In this document: piece by piece, positions 30,862 through 42,001 of the stretch | Layout of the letters: every line of letters begins with the position of its first letter | Numbering within the stretch: the stretch's first letter is position 1 | Source: Asparagopsis taxiformis | Taxonomy: Eukaryota > Rhodophyta > Florideophyceae > Bonnemaisoniales > Bonnemaisoniaceae | Direction of reading: 5' to 3' | DNA: 64,000 nucleotides | Assembly (NCBI GenBank): GCA_030407315.1 | Contig: JALQPE010000346.1 | Coordinates: 1-64,000, forward strand | Notes under the pieces: generated by a model | Told to the model about the DNA's origin: nothing | The model's database searches: none | What the model saw: only the letters and a program-made list of their open reading frames with translations | Position numbers and translations under genes: made by a program

Positions 30862-33816
30862 CTAAGTTGCAGAGGATGTTACCATTCGAAGCTCCCCTGC
30901 ATCCCAGGCATAGAAACTGTCTACCATGTCTGCCAGAGTTTTTGGCTTCTCTTCAACACCAGGCATTTCATAAGGGTATGGCTTGTTTTTCATTTCTTGA
31001 ATTATGCGCACTCTCCAGATGACAACTAGACATTGATCTTCTTTGGATATATCTGCAAGGTTTCTGTTGTGGAGTAAACGACGCACAGGATATTCTTCAC
31101 CAGGCGCTGGGATGGCCAACTGCGCAAGCCCAACAAACTTCCCCTCCCGAAAGATCTCAACATCATTTCCGGGACGCAAACTTTCAAGTTTGTGCTCCCG
31201 AACAGCGTGTTCGACGACAGGTTTCATGGTAGCGGCATCTCCCGACTTCGTGGACTTGGAATCAATGATAGACACCTCGTTTTGCAGTACCCTTTGCTGC
31301 TTTCTCGGAGGACCATCAGTTTCCATTGTCTTCGAGCGGTCTGCAGATCTTTTCAGAGCAGCTACTTTCTTCCTGAGTCTTGCATGTGCATGCCTAAAGC
31401 ATTCCGCGTCTTTCTCAACCGATAAGCATGAACGCCCTGTCTCCATGCACGCCAATGCGGTCGAAAACGTTCCTCCGTAAGCGTCAAGCACCGAACCACC
31501 ATCGGGACAGAAGGTCGTCATCAGCTCAATCAATAGATCTGGGTTTTTTTCTTCTACTCTCACGTTTGTCTTCTTCCCGGGATGCTTTAGCTTATTGGAA
31601 GGGACTGGAACGTTTGTAATGGCAGCAAAACGGCGCGGAAGTGGACATGGAATGCGGTGGTACGGACTGATGAAGTCTGGCTCAAACTGTTGTGGATGCG
31701 TCCCTCCTTTTCGGGCCACGATTCCATATTCAGTGATGTTTTGGGGGAAAACAGAGAGCCGATGAAACTGTATTCGTTTTGAGCACTTTGTGATGCTGTA
31801 AATGTGGCTCATAGTTTTGAATCCAGAGTCTCTGAGACAGGATATCCACTTTTGTAAGTAGCGCACCGAGGAAAAGATGAAAATGAAACCTCCGCTCTTC
31901 AAAACACGGTGAGAGAATTGGCAGAATGCAGACATTTCTTTGTCGTCCAGCTTATCATTGTAGTTTTGACCCGTTCCTGAAGCATTCGGTTCCAATCCGT
32001 ATGGTGGATCAGTGAGTATCATGTCAATCTTGGCATCGTCTGACTTACGTACTCTCACATCGTACTCCTGCCAAGTCATCTGGTGACATTCAACTCCCTT
32101 TTCCTGTAACATCCGATATGGTGAAATTGACTCGCATGGATCGTCGTTGTCCGCATTGATTTCTTTTCCTTTCACAGGATGAATTGTGTCCAGTCTTTCC
32201 GAAGTTTGTGTCTGCTGATTTCCCTCACAGTTGTCATTTTTTTGCGATAATACCGGCTCTCCTTCTTGGCCACATTCAGCTTCGTTTTCATCTGACATAG
32301 GAGCAGATACTAGAAAATCACCAAAGCTCGGGGCCAAGTCATTACTCGGGAAATTGGATTCTAGCACATGCTTGTCAGCCTTCTTGTCATTCTTGTCAGT
32401 GGTAGACACAAGATCCATACCACCAGGAGTTTTCTTCTTCTTCGCAGTAGTCTCTCTTCCATCCAGCTCTACTTGAGGACTATTAGGATAATCATTCCGT
32501 CCTTTTATGGGAGGATCTGTCTCACTATCCTCTGTACATTTTGAAACGCAAAACTGTGTTCGATACTTCGCTTCCTTCATTGGACCAGAAGAGGGGTACA
32601 GTTTGAAGTACAAGCTACGGAGAACGGGGAGAATTTCATTGTCGTTTCCGCTGTTTTCTTCAACATCATTGTCTAGTCTTGTCGTCCTCAACAAATTTTC
32701 ACGCGTAGCCTCCATGTCAGTTGGCCAGGTGTTGCTGTCCAGAAATTTTCCGAACTTAATTGCCTCTTGGAGAGCATTAGAAGCCTTCTTGTATTGTTCA
32801 GATACGACCGTGTGTTGTACTGGTTTGTAGCGCCTCTCCTGACATATTTCTCTGACACGATAAAGAGTGTTAATTTGAATTTGTTCTCCATGTTCACCTT
32901 CGGCCTTCATAAAGATTGTGGACTGCTTCAAAGATGTTATATTGATAAACTTCCGGAAACCCCTGCAGTCTACTTTGGAAGTAATCGTCTCTCTCGTTAC
33001 GGTGTAGTCCATGCGATTCTGTCCAGCTAGCTGTACCGCTGCAAGCTCAATAAGTTCCTGATTCATAATGCTTCCGATCGTATCAATTACTGGGTGAGAG
33101 AGCCTAGCTGCTGTGGCAGCAATCTGCTTCATAGTACTTTCCTTTGCGTGGCTAGCACCATCGTAAGCAGCTGCAACTTCGGCAATGGTGATCTTTTTTG
33201 CACTCTTTTCGCTCTGCAGTCGATCATACTCCTCCCGAAGCCCAGAAAGGACATCATAGAATGTTGGCTCCACATAGAAGCAATCTGAGTGCTTTTCATT
33301 CTGGGATCTTGCCAGCTGCTTCAGTGTTAATAAAGAGAAGCCTCCCTTCAACATGGTTACCGGCCACTTGAATTTTTCCCATTCAGATCTAACATCTATA
33401 TTCTCATCATTCATCAATTCCACGATCGCTGTGTGGCGATGAACACCGTCTACAATGCCATACCATTCTTGGCGGGAGTTTATCTTCTCCTTGGCCTCAT
33501 CAGAGCACAACCCTAGATTCTGAAAGTGGGAAGATAGATGATGGCGATGTGCTCCAGTGAGAGGCATTAAGATCGCCAGCTCTGAACCCGATGTGAATCC
33601 TGTTGCCGAAAATATGGCTTTGAGACGGTCTACTCCAGATCGCGATAAGTTTCTGATCTTTGTGAGCGGTACGCATGCATCTGGTTCTACTGTTGTGTTG
33701 ACGGAATCGTTGATCACGTTGGAAAAACGTGGAGTTGATGTCTGTTTCTTGACGGCATTCTTCAACGAGGAAGACCTCGTTTCTTGAGATCTGAGATTTC
33801 TACGGCTCATCGGCAC
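30862..33816 (-). CDS. ParB-like domain plus beta-class DNA (adenine) methyltransferase, 984 aa
   Basis: Intact ORF. Residues about 50-170 resemble a ParB/Srx N-terminal domain, with the signature IVDGVHRHTAIVEL at 121-134. A helical middle and an acidic, Lys/Ser-rich linker follow. The methyltransferase begins near 595 with catalytic LTDPPYG (601-607). It continues with a LKSGGFIFIFSS strand, an HPGKK/LL segment near 745 and SAM-binding motif I VLDAYGGTFSTALAC at 776-790. This order (catalytic motif before SAM motif) defines the beta group. DPPY favours N6-adenine over N4-cytosine, by family knowledge. A basic stretch after 815 could be a nuclear signal. It has no intron-like breaks. Its role as transposon cargo (self-marking or protection) is inference. 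Confidence 0.9.
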   Translation of the reverse strand: MPMSRRNLRSQETRSSSLKNAVKKQTSTPRFSNVINDSVNTTVEPDACVPLTKIRNLSRSGVDRLKAIFSATGFTSGSELAILMPLTGAHRHHLSSHFQNLGLCSDEAKEKINSRQEWYGIVDGVHRHTAIVELMNDENIDVRSEWEKFKWPVTMLKGGFSLLTLKQLARSQNEKHSDCFYVEPTFYDVLSGLREEYDRLQSEKSAKKITIAEVAAAYDGASHAKESTMKQIAATAARLSHPVIDTIGSIMNQELIELAAVQLAGQNRMDYTVTRETITSKVDCRGFRKFINITSLKQSTIFMKAEGEHGEQIQINTLYRVREICQERRYKPVQHTVVSEQYKKASNALQEAIKFGKFLDSNTWPTDMEATRENLLRTTRLDNDVEENSGNDNEILPVLRSLYFKLYPSSGPMKEAKYRTQFCVSKCTEDSETDPPIKGRNDYPNSPQVELDGRETTAKKKKTPGGMDLVSTTDKNDKKADKHVLESNFPSNDLAPSFGDFLVSAPMSDENEAECGQEGEPVLSQKNDNCEGNQQTQTSERLDTIHPVKGKEINADNDDPCESISPYRMLQEKGVECHQMTWQEYDVRVRKSDDAKIDMILTDPPYGLEPNASGTGQNYNDKLDDKEMSAFCQFSHRVLKSGGFIFIFSSVRYLQKWISCLRDSGFKTMSHIYSITKCSKRIQFHRLSVFPQNITEYGIVARKGGTHPQQFEPDFISPYHRIPCPLPRRFAAITNVPVPSNKLKHPGKKTNVRVEEKNPDLLIELMTTFCPDGGSVLDAYGGTFSTALACMETGRSCLSVEKDAECFRHAHARLRKKVAALKRSADRSKTMETDGPPRKQQRVLQNEVSIIDSKSTKSGDAATMKPVVEHAVREHKLESLRPGNDVEIFREGKFVGLAQLAIPAPGEEYPVRRLLHNRNLADISKEDQCLVVIWRVRIIQEMKNKPYPYEMPGVEEKPKTLADMVDSFYAWDAGELRMVTSSAT

Positions 33817-35594
33817 GAGGTGGATGAAGGGCGTAACAACAGATGTATTTCAGATACAAAGTTTCCTGATCTTAGTCTATTATTTTGTATACGCAAAGCT
33901 AGAGTTGCTTATTAGATCTCTTTGTATCTTGAGTTCTGGCTTTCGATAGCAGATGGAAAACTTATGAAAATGGAGTTGCAGTATTCATCTGCCCCTAATT
34001 TTAGTTCTTAAACTACGCATATATCATAATTCAACTGGATTGGTACGTGAAAAGTGTACTAAACCGAATTCTGTACGCCCTTCTACGTGGGCCGCTTCAC
34101 TTCATCACGAACGAGACTTGACACTAAGATGAAACTTCGGAAGTAAAATTGATTGAATTAATAGTTTCCATCATCCAATGCGATTAGAAAGTCACCTAAC
34201 TCGCTGACCTGGATGAACCCGTCAAGATGAAAAGCGTGGGGCAGAAAAAATTGTAACGTTGCGTATACGTGGAGTCATTATTTCGAAGAACATGGAAACA
34301 TGCATGGACGCAGCCAACAGAATAGGGGCCAAAATGATGACAAGTAACACTTCCCTTTGGGTCATCCTGAAAATTACAAGAGCCTGTGAGAGTGACTTCT
34401 CATCACATGCGACGTGGAGACACGAAACTTCACGTTTCAGCAGAGCTGCACACTCTTCAGTAAGGAGTTCAGATTTGAACGTTGCTTAGTATGCTTGCTC
34501 TGCGAATGAAGTCATTCGCACATTCAGTGAATAAATACTGCATAATTCTAGTTTTGTGTTCTCAAACATTGTAAAAATATCCCGATAAAGCCAATTGAAA
34601 AGTTGATACTCCCGCACAGGGAGTCACCTTTCTTAATTGGTTTCAGTTTTAAGCATTCAAGCTAACTGAATGTAAAAGAAGTAGAAGTTGTATAATATCA
34701 GTTGGGGTACCAAGTAGAGCTTCTTTGTCACAGTAGACCTCTGAAATGTACTGAATGTCATCTGAGTGCAGAGGATACACAGATCCCATAATTTTATCTA
34801 CTTCTCGCGCAAAAAAGATTGACAGATGACGTATGCACAGCGAGTACGAAATTGATACAACACTGGAGCTGACAGCGATGAGAGGTCAAGCTCAACTACC
34901 AAACTAACCGTATGGGGCTGGAACGAGTCATAAATATACACATCACAATAGGATGGAGATCATCAGACACTGACGTGAGTACTGCCCCATAAAATTTGAA
35001 TATCAATATCCATATACTGCACAACACGATACTCGAATTTTTTTGATAAAAATAAGTGTACTGCATGTTTCTTTGGTGAGAGTGGTGTACTGTTCATCAC
35101 ATTTAACGACGAATGATTCGTTGGAGGACAGGAAAACGTGTCAAGCCTCGGGACATCGCAGAAAAGAATCCCATATGAGGATTGTAAAATTGTGTTGTTT
35201 TGAAGTTTATCGAGCTTGTTCTGCTCTGAGCTATTTTAAATTATAGATATCCGACTATAGGTGCATACGTTGTCCGTGTAGTTAACCTGTAATCTACAAT
35301 CCATGGAAGCGTGTACAAAAGTCATGCAGCATACTGTACCCTCTGTCAATGATCACCTTGTGGGTCTTACATCAGAAAGCAGAGCTCTTATTGTGTACCA
35401 TATCTTCAGTGGTGTCATCCAACGGTCATTTTAACGTCCGTTGTTCCTGGTTTGTTGACTTACACCAAAAGAAATAATCCTTCCAAACCGATCTGTTCTA
35501 ATCGAAATAGTGGCTTCTGTAGAAAGGCCTGTACCTTGAGGTACGTCTCCTCTGGAGCATCAGAAGCAGGTTGTATACGTGAATTGAAGACGAA
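33817..35594. other. Divergent intergenic region of the TIR transposon
   Basis: About 1.8 kb, AT-rich, without a domain-bearing ORF. It separates the heads of the methyltransferase (leftward) and transposase (rightward) genes and so presumably contains both promoters. Confidence 0.5.
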
Positions 35595-37319
35595 ATGGAT
35601 TCTCATGGATCTGAGCTTTTCAGCTCAGAGGATTCTTCATACAGCACATCGGAAGAGTCGGAAACTTGGTCCAATCACTCATCCCTTTCGGATACTATGT
35701 CCATCAGACATAGTCAGGCAAAAATCCCATTGAATGAACGACGCAACAGAGAGAACAAAATACCATTGAATCAAAGCATTCTTGCGAGCACTCACCCAAA
35801 TTTCGGAGAGATTAATCTCAAACGTCGCCCGTACCGTTCTTCGAATCGTCGTAAAGTTTCTACGCCACCACCGTCAACTCTGGGAAAAAGGCGAAAGGAA
35901 GCTGCCAATGAAATTACAAACACGGAATTCTCTTCTATCAAGTGCTGTAAGCGTAGGAGGTGCTTCAACGTAGCAGATAACTCCTTTCTCAAGCTGAAGA
36001 TTGAAGATGCTTCTACTATGTCAAACCGCGAGCGTCGTATCTTCCTGGAGAACATGATTCGCTACCGACCCACGAAGAACGGACCAAGACCTTTTTTCTC
36101 TTTCGACGGCAAGTCTGTCTGCGCAACATTTCTGGATAAAGCGTTTAGGTTTTCTCGAGACCTGCAGAGTTCTGTAAAATGCACACCAGGTTTCCTTCTC
36201 AAGTGCAACAAGCGCCTGTCTTCCAAAAACCATGACCGTTCCGCTATTGGTCGTGATTCTGTAATATCTTTCCTAGAGAGGTTAGCAGAAAGGACCGGGG
36301 GAAAGATGCCTGACAGAAGCGAAGAACATTTACCATTTTTAAAGAAGTCTGAGGTATATCGGCGGTTCAAACAGGAGTACAATCTCTTACATTCGACGGA
36401 GCCACCCAGTTCTTCCTACTTCTTCCAGATTTGGAAGCGGTTTTGCCCAAGTATAAAGGTACGGAAAGTTTCGCGGTTTGCAAAATGCTACGTGTGCGAA
36501 GAGATTCGGGTTGCATTACTCCATGCATCAAAACCAGGATTCTCCACCGACTTTATTGTTGCGCGTCGAAATGCTCATATAGAAATGGTGTCACGCGAGA
36601 GATTAGAGTATCAGAAGAAGGCTGAAAAGGCTATTCTGAATCCCCAGCAGTTCTGTTCAATCTGCGTAGACGGAGCCGACCAATCTGCGTTTGGTCTCCC
36701 TCACTTTGCGGTAAGTACGAAGACAATGAGAGGTCGAGCTCTAAGGGTGAAACTTATCGGAATACTGGAACACGCAACGCAAAAGAAACTACACCTGTTC
36801 ACCATGACTGAGGAGTTTCAAACAGGAGCCAACCATATCGTCGAATCTGTCCATAGATTCCTAATGGAACGGAGTCAAAATGTCCCTTTACCTCCAGTAC
36901 TATTTGTACAGCTCGACAATTGTTCGAGAGAAAACAAGAACCGATACTTTCTATCCTTCCTAGAGTCTCTTGTGGCGTGGAATGTTTTTGACGAAGTGCA
37001 TGCTTCTTTCCTGCCTGTAGGGCATACCCACGCGGACATAGACCAAAGCTTTAGTTGCACTTCTCGGCGCCTGCGTTCTTGCGATGCAGTGACACTATCA
37101 GAACTGCACTACGAACTACGTCAGGCATACACCCCAGCACCTATCGTCAGTCACTTGAAACACGTAGCAAACTTCTCCGCTTTGTGTAAGCGAGGAAACA
37201 ACCTCTCGAAAGTCAAAAAGTTCAGCGATTATCAATACTTCAAGTTCAATCGGAGGATGGCAAGAGAGATGTTTCAAGTCCTGCTAGTAAGACTATATGC
37301 CATGTCAAGATACATGTGA
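35595..37319 (+). CDS. Putative DDE-type transposase (DUF7869-like), main part
   Basis: 574 codons from ATG 35595. A basic, Ser-rich N-terminus is followed by a C-X2-C (298-301, KCYVCEE). Then come three conserved acidic blocks of an RNase-H-like pattern: ICVDGADQS (D359/D362), VQLDNCSRENKN (D441) and VGHTHADIDQ (D481/D483), spaced about 82 and 40. The DN-S-ENKN and GHTHADID signatures match a eukaryotic protein family I recall as DUF7869. That it is the transposase of this element is inferred from position inside the TIRs and the DDD spacing. The natural C-terminus is probably downstream (37620-38219), separated by frame changes. Confidence 0.75.
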   Translation: MDSHGSELFSSEDSSYSTSEESETWSNHSSLSDTMSIRHSQAKIPLNERRNRENKIPLNQSILASTHPNFGEINLKRRPYRSSNRRKVSTPPPSTLGKRRKEAANEITNTEFSSIKCCKRRRCFNVADNSFLKLKIEDASTMSNRERRIFLENMIRYRPTKNGPRPFFSFDGKSVCATFLDKAFRFSRDLQSSVKCTPGFLLKCNKRLSSKNHDRSAIGRDSVISFLERLAERTGGKMPDRSEEHLPFLKKSEVYRRFKQEYNLLHSTEPPSSSYFFQIWKRFCPSIKVRKVSRFAKCYVCEEIRVALLHASKPGFSTDFIVARRNAHIEMVSRERLEYQKKAEKAILNPQQFCSICVDGADQSAFGLPHFAVSTKTMRGRALRVKLIGILEHATQKKLHLFTMTEEFQTGANHIVESVHRFLMERSQNVPLPPVLFVQLDNCSRENKNRYFLSFLESLVAWNVFDEVHASFLPVGHTHADIDQSFSCTSRRLRSCDAVTLSELHYELRQAYTPAPIVSHLKHVANFSALCKRGNNLSKVKKFSDYQYFKFNRRMAREMFQVLLVRLYAMSRYM

Positions 37320-38219
37320 TGAAGAATGCTATGTAGCGGAAAGAGTAAGATTGACTCATTCCTCAGATCCCAGTAAGACTAAGATGTACCAATGTTGGCA
37401 TGATGAACATATGACATCCATGTACCGATAAGGAATCGCTAGCTGATGGCATAGCGATAGATGGACCTGAGATGCTTACGTCATCGGACATCAGCGAAGT
37501 ATCTCTGACAGTAGAGATATCACGTACATCATTCCTCAGATCCTGGACATACCTATAGGATCTATGATTTAAGGGATACTCCACCGACCGTAATTTCCTG
37601 TCCAGACGGCGCAAATGAAGTGGAACTGAGATTCCGATCCGAAGAAGGGAGAATAAATTCTTCCGCAAAGATGGATTCGCTTCGAGATATGGCATCCTGT
37701 ATCTTTACTTCCAGAGAGGAGCCGTTTCATTGGGACCTATCGAGAAGCATTGAGATGAAAAGGTGGTTATCTCCCCTCACTGCGACTGCAGCTAGTGAAA
37801 ATGCTCGTGATGAACACTATAACGCAGAAGATGGAAGCTTCCTTGAGCCGGCCAACGAAAGTAGACATGGATACACGGCTAATTCCTTTGTTGCAGTTCG
37901 ACCAGAGGATCCAACGGCGGCATGTCCGTTTTGGATTGGTAGAATATGTAGAATATTGCGCAACGGAGATGGAATCCCATCTAGTCTTGACGTTCATTGG
38001 TACGAGCAGTCTTCCAGCGGAGGTGTTTATAGATGCAAATACTCTCCTTCATATCTCAACTCACGAGATAGGAACTGCACGACCGGGAATCCGTGGAGGG
38101 ATTTGATTTCGACCGAGTCTGTCTTAGTTGAGTTCGACAGCCTTACGAAACGAGGTGAACTACGAATGAACGTAGTCAAACTTCTGCGCACAGAATTCTC
38201 TCCTCTCGATACTCGATAA
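37320..38219 (+). pseudogene. Frame-shifted C-terminal part of the transposase with BAH/Tudor-like segment
   Basis: Three overlapping open frames suggest a continuous coding path broken by successive +1 changes: one over about 37291-37428, a second over 37421-37560, and a third from 37515 to the stop at 38219. The last (199 codons from GTG 37620) contains SFVAVRPED, CPFWIGRICRI, HWYEQS and a VLVEFDSL ending. This is a beta-rich module that in related proteins follows the GHTHADID domain and looks BAH- or Tudor-like. Alternatives are small introns or assembly indels. Confidence 0.55.
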
Positions 38220-38305
38220 AATGAAATTGATAAGCTTGCTAGAATCATTTTCATCTAAACTCCAAGCCACAAACGCCGGAAATCAATAGAGTGAGTGCCG
38301 AAGCC

Positions 38306-40099
38306 CCCAATAGAGAAGCTAACTGTATTCAATCCAGTTGTATGATATTACTCTAGAAAGCTTTCTCTTTGAGTATTCTTGAGTATACATGAGTGTAGGA
38401 CATTCCGATAAATCAGCAGCAACTGTATAGTTCATGTTACAAGTAGAATTTATCAGCTCCAAGCCATTACTTCGATCCAACAGCATGAGGCTCCGATGAA
38501 ACAAGCTGTAATCAAATGAATGAGTATAAAATGCTTGCAGTTGTGGTACTCCCATTGAGGTACAGATATGAAATGGCTAAACGTGCCTGCCAGGCTGGTT
38601 TCAGTGAAACCAGAATGATGTTGGAGGAAAGCTGCACTGGAATAGTTTACGGTACATGTGTCTTCGCTCGCGATTCAGCTCCGTTGGTCTGACGGCAGTA
38701 AATTGCAACAATTGAATCTCAAGTCTGCATTTCATTTATGATCAAAAGTGCAATGGTTGAGTTATGAAGCACATGAAGCTCTGTTGAGTTTGAGTACCCA
38801 CCGCATTAATGCGGTGGGATTCTGAATTCTGAATTCATTTCAGCGGCGCTTTAGATGGATTGGTATTGAATCCAAATGACCTTCAGAAATCAGGTTTAGA
38901 TCGCAGGATGGTTATAATGTGAACAGATTCCATGGCGATGTACATGATCTATGCGTCAATTGGCGCATATGTTGAAGTGTGTGGTCTGCACAGCCTCTAC
39001 GCCAAACTCTGGTACGTCGATGTAGAATCCACAAATTATTCAAATACTGACAGAGGTTTGGAGCACAGGAGTAGAACTATTTCCGAACCGTTCACACAAT
39101 GAACTACTCGCTGGAAAACCAGCCTTATGCATGGGTATGTGCACATAACAACAAATAAGTTGACAAAAGCATGCACTAACCAACCAATTTCCAAGCAGTG
39201 AATAGCAAACTCAATATCTCGACAGTCAGGAATACAGAGCAATGCGCGCGCAACACTGTGGGTGCAGTATCAGCCAGTTATGCGAATTATACTGGCAGTA
39301 TAGGCAGTGCCTCAATATTCTCGTGTCATTCAATGCCGCTGTGTTCATCAATGAAGCGTGCCAGAAATGTAGTGTGTAGTGTCCGACTGCGCGAACAATA
39401 TATCGTGCATAACACCACCAAGCCTCCCGCGAAAATCTGATGATCGGGAACGCTTAGCACTACTAGCTGACGCAGTAGCTTTGAGGCGTGCACCTGACGT
39501 AGTGCTCCACTGATGTGTGTTTCATATTATTATTACCTCGTGCGGATTGCATCACATCGAGCCTGTCTGCAAAACTACCGGAAACTGAATCAGAGATCCA
39601 AAAAGTGGATCCAAAGAAGCATGCTTTCGCCGAATCAAAGCGCGTCCAGCACACCAATTCTTTCTTTTATTCCATTCAACAACTTTAAATTTGGCAGGAT
39701 TGCAACCCCACCAATTCAATGGGATTGGTGGAAATTTAAATTTGCAATTTATTACTTCTGAACTTCACCATCTCAACCGCTGCAGAAAAGAATGCAATGC
39801 TGGTCTGTTGATACGCGCATCATATCATATAAATGGGACACGCTGTCACGAAATTTCTATTAGAATGTCAACTGCTCATTCAGGTATAGGTGATATCATT
39901 AAAAGAATTAGAATTAGCAGTGACACTGTCATTGAAACTAAGCTGTATTATATTGTATACAATACTCGAGAAAGACCCGTTACTATAAAAGGTCCAGGGT
40001 GACACCTGGGTGACAGTGCGTGACAATAACCTCCAGTTCACGATTAAATTTATTCTGTTTCTCAAAAAGTATGATTCTGTTTCACTCCAAATGAGAGTT
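38306..40099. repeat. Right terminal inverted repeat
   Basis: Inverted copy of 28767-30561, ending AAATGAGAGTT before the CTGG duplication. The 22-bp palindrome recurs at 38797-38818. Confidence 0.93.
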
Positions 40100-40103
40100 C
40101 TGG

Positions 40104-41694
40104 GATGTCTACGCATCAGCGTTAACCTATGCGTACAACACGCACGTGCATCGCACAACGGGAACTACACCCTTCGACCTAATCCTAAGCCGACCTCCAC
40201 CGCCATACGCGACACACCATTCGGTGAAAAGGAGGGCAACGCCAGACGCGTTCACGAAGCAAGACTTCTTACGCCGTATTACGGATACCATTGATATGGC
40301 AGGTAAACGCCTTCACAGCGCGCAAGCACGCTACAAGCGTAACTTCGACCGGTCGATCCGGAAGTCTAAACGACTCATCACTGCCGATGATTACGTTTAT
40401 CTGGATAACCCAGAAGTCCGTGAACGGAACAAGCTAACGCCAGTAGCTCAAGGTCCCTACAGGGTTATCCGTGCCGGACGGCGAACGGTTTACATCGACC
40501 GCGATGGTATCACCGAAAAGGTTAGTCTCCATAGAGTTGCACTCGCTCCGCGACCAACCGAGGAACCAACCTTGCCACCTAGGCCACAGTCCGTTAACGC
40601 ACAAGCGTCACCATCAGGTGCAGACGCCCTCGCGCCGAATACACAACCACGCCAGCCGCCGGGCGACGGCCAACAATACGCGCCAAACAAATCACCTTCA
40701 CCAACTCCTAATCAGGAACACCCCTTCAGGGATCAACTATCGTCTCTACGACAACCTACAATTAGGATAACACCTGAAGGTAGTGGTTTGGGACAAACCA
40801 CCCTTCAGGAGGGGGCCCCCGACGCTGTGCGCGTAAGCAAAAATTTTGCAACTCCCTCTCGGGATCAACCTTGTAATCTTCACCCTTCGGTAACTCACCC
40901 ACAATTGGGAACGACGCACACGACCCAAGTCGTTCACCCACCCAGCCGGTAACTACCAACCGCAATCGCACACAATTGCGAAGAAGTCAACAAAGACGCC
41001 GTGACAACTCTGCTGCATGCAGACCAAGACCAAGACGTCAACCCAGACCGGGCTCTTACATCGCACAAGCGAACGTTGCGACAAGACACGACAAATGCGA
41101 CGCTGCTGAAGCCGCCCGAAGACGTTCAAACCCGCACAATTGCGACGAGAGGACAACCATCCAGGTCACGCGTACAGACGCCGATTTCCCACAACGAGAT
41201 GTGAACCCTCCATCGGGAGCCGAACTTCGCATAGCGAACCAAGCAAGTCAAGCACCCGCCCATTTGGCAAAACCCAAACCGGGCCGACACACTCGCTCAA
41301 GTGCGAAGAAGATAGCCACGGCAAAACCGTAAGGTCTTTGGAAGCCACCCCCAATGGGGAACAAGAGAAAGCGCCACAGGGCACGCAGCCGAACTCGGAA
41401 CGAGTAGCTCTCCCTGAAGGGACGAAGGAAACCCCAGAGGGAAGTAGCGACGCCGAACGCGCAACCTCAGAGGAGGAATATCCCATCGATGATCTCCTAG
41501 ATTACGTCACTGACGACGATGGGGAACAATGGTTCCTTGTGAAATGGTATGGCTACCGCAAGCCAACATGGACGCAACGTGCAAACGTTCCCCCCGAATG
41601 GGCATCACGGTATTTCCGTCGAACGCAACACCGCGAAGGTGACCGGCAACCACGCCGAGCGCGCACGCGCAAACCCAAGAGAGGGAAGAAGTAG
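40104..41694 (+). pseudogene. Gypsy-B1 pol, part 2 (integrase C-terminus and chromodomain)
   Basis: Resumes the pol frame directly after the target duplication (SALTYAYNTHVH, then GTTPFDL). It runs to a TAA at 40950, after which the same frame reopens to 41204. The chromodomain (DDLLDYV...FLVKWYGYRKPTW ... WASRYF) is in a different frame, open 41140-41694. So, besides the transposon insertion, this pol carries a nonsense codon and a frame change before its chromodomain. The linker at 40550-41400 is dense in short hairpins such as CCC-TTC-GGG and CACAATTG words. Confidence 0.88.
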
Positions 41695-42001
41695 AGTAAC
41701 CCCACAGGGATAAGAACCTAACAAGGTACCCACTGGGTGGAGCTACCAAACCTCGGAGGGTCAAGCCAAAAAGGGCGCACTTTATCACCGCCAACCGGAG
41801 CCACTGTGGAAATTTAGATTTCAGGAAATGAAAAAATTGACCAAAAAAGGGTTTCAACAAACAAATCCGCACGTCAGCGTGATGATGCATCTTTAATGTA
41901 CCTCAGAGGTGCCTCAGGACTACCTGATGAACAATGGCGCAACGCAAAAGCGTGTTCAAACTACCGTTAGAGGTTATTCTCCCAAAGGCAATTGCCAGTC
42001 C
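41695..42001. other. Short spacer between pol and antisense gene of Gypsy-B1
   Basis: About 300 bases where sense pol and the antisense gene converge. No ORF. Presumably contains both 3' ends. Confidence 0.5.

Larger units (their letters stand above)
28767..40099. mobile_element. 11.3-kb DNA transposon with 1.8-kb TIRs carrying a ParB-methyltransferase
   Basis: Inserted in Gypsy-B1 integrase. CTGG is duplicated at 28763-28766 and 40100-40103. The left (28767-30561) and right (38306-40099) ends are near-identical inverted repeats starting AACTCTCATTTGGAGTG. Inside are two divergent genes: a ParB-like/DNA methyltransferase on minus and a putative DDE transposase on plus, with ~1.8 kb between. 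The near-identity of the TIRs implies a young insertion. The 4-bp duplication plus long TIRs does not match the common hAT, Mutator, KDZ (8-9 bp) or Tc1 (TA) types; I do not assign a superfamily. Confidence 0.93.
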
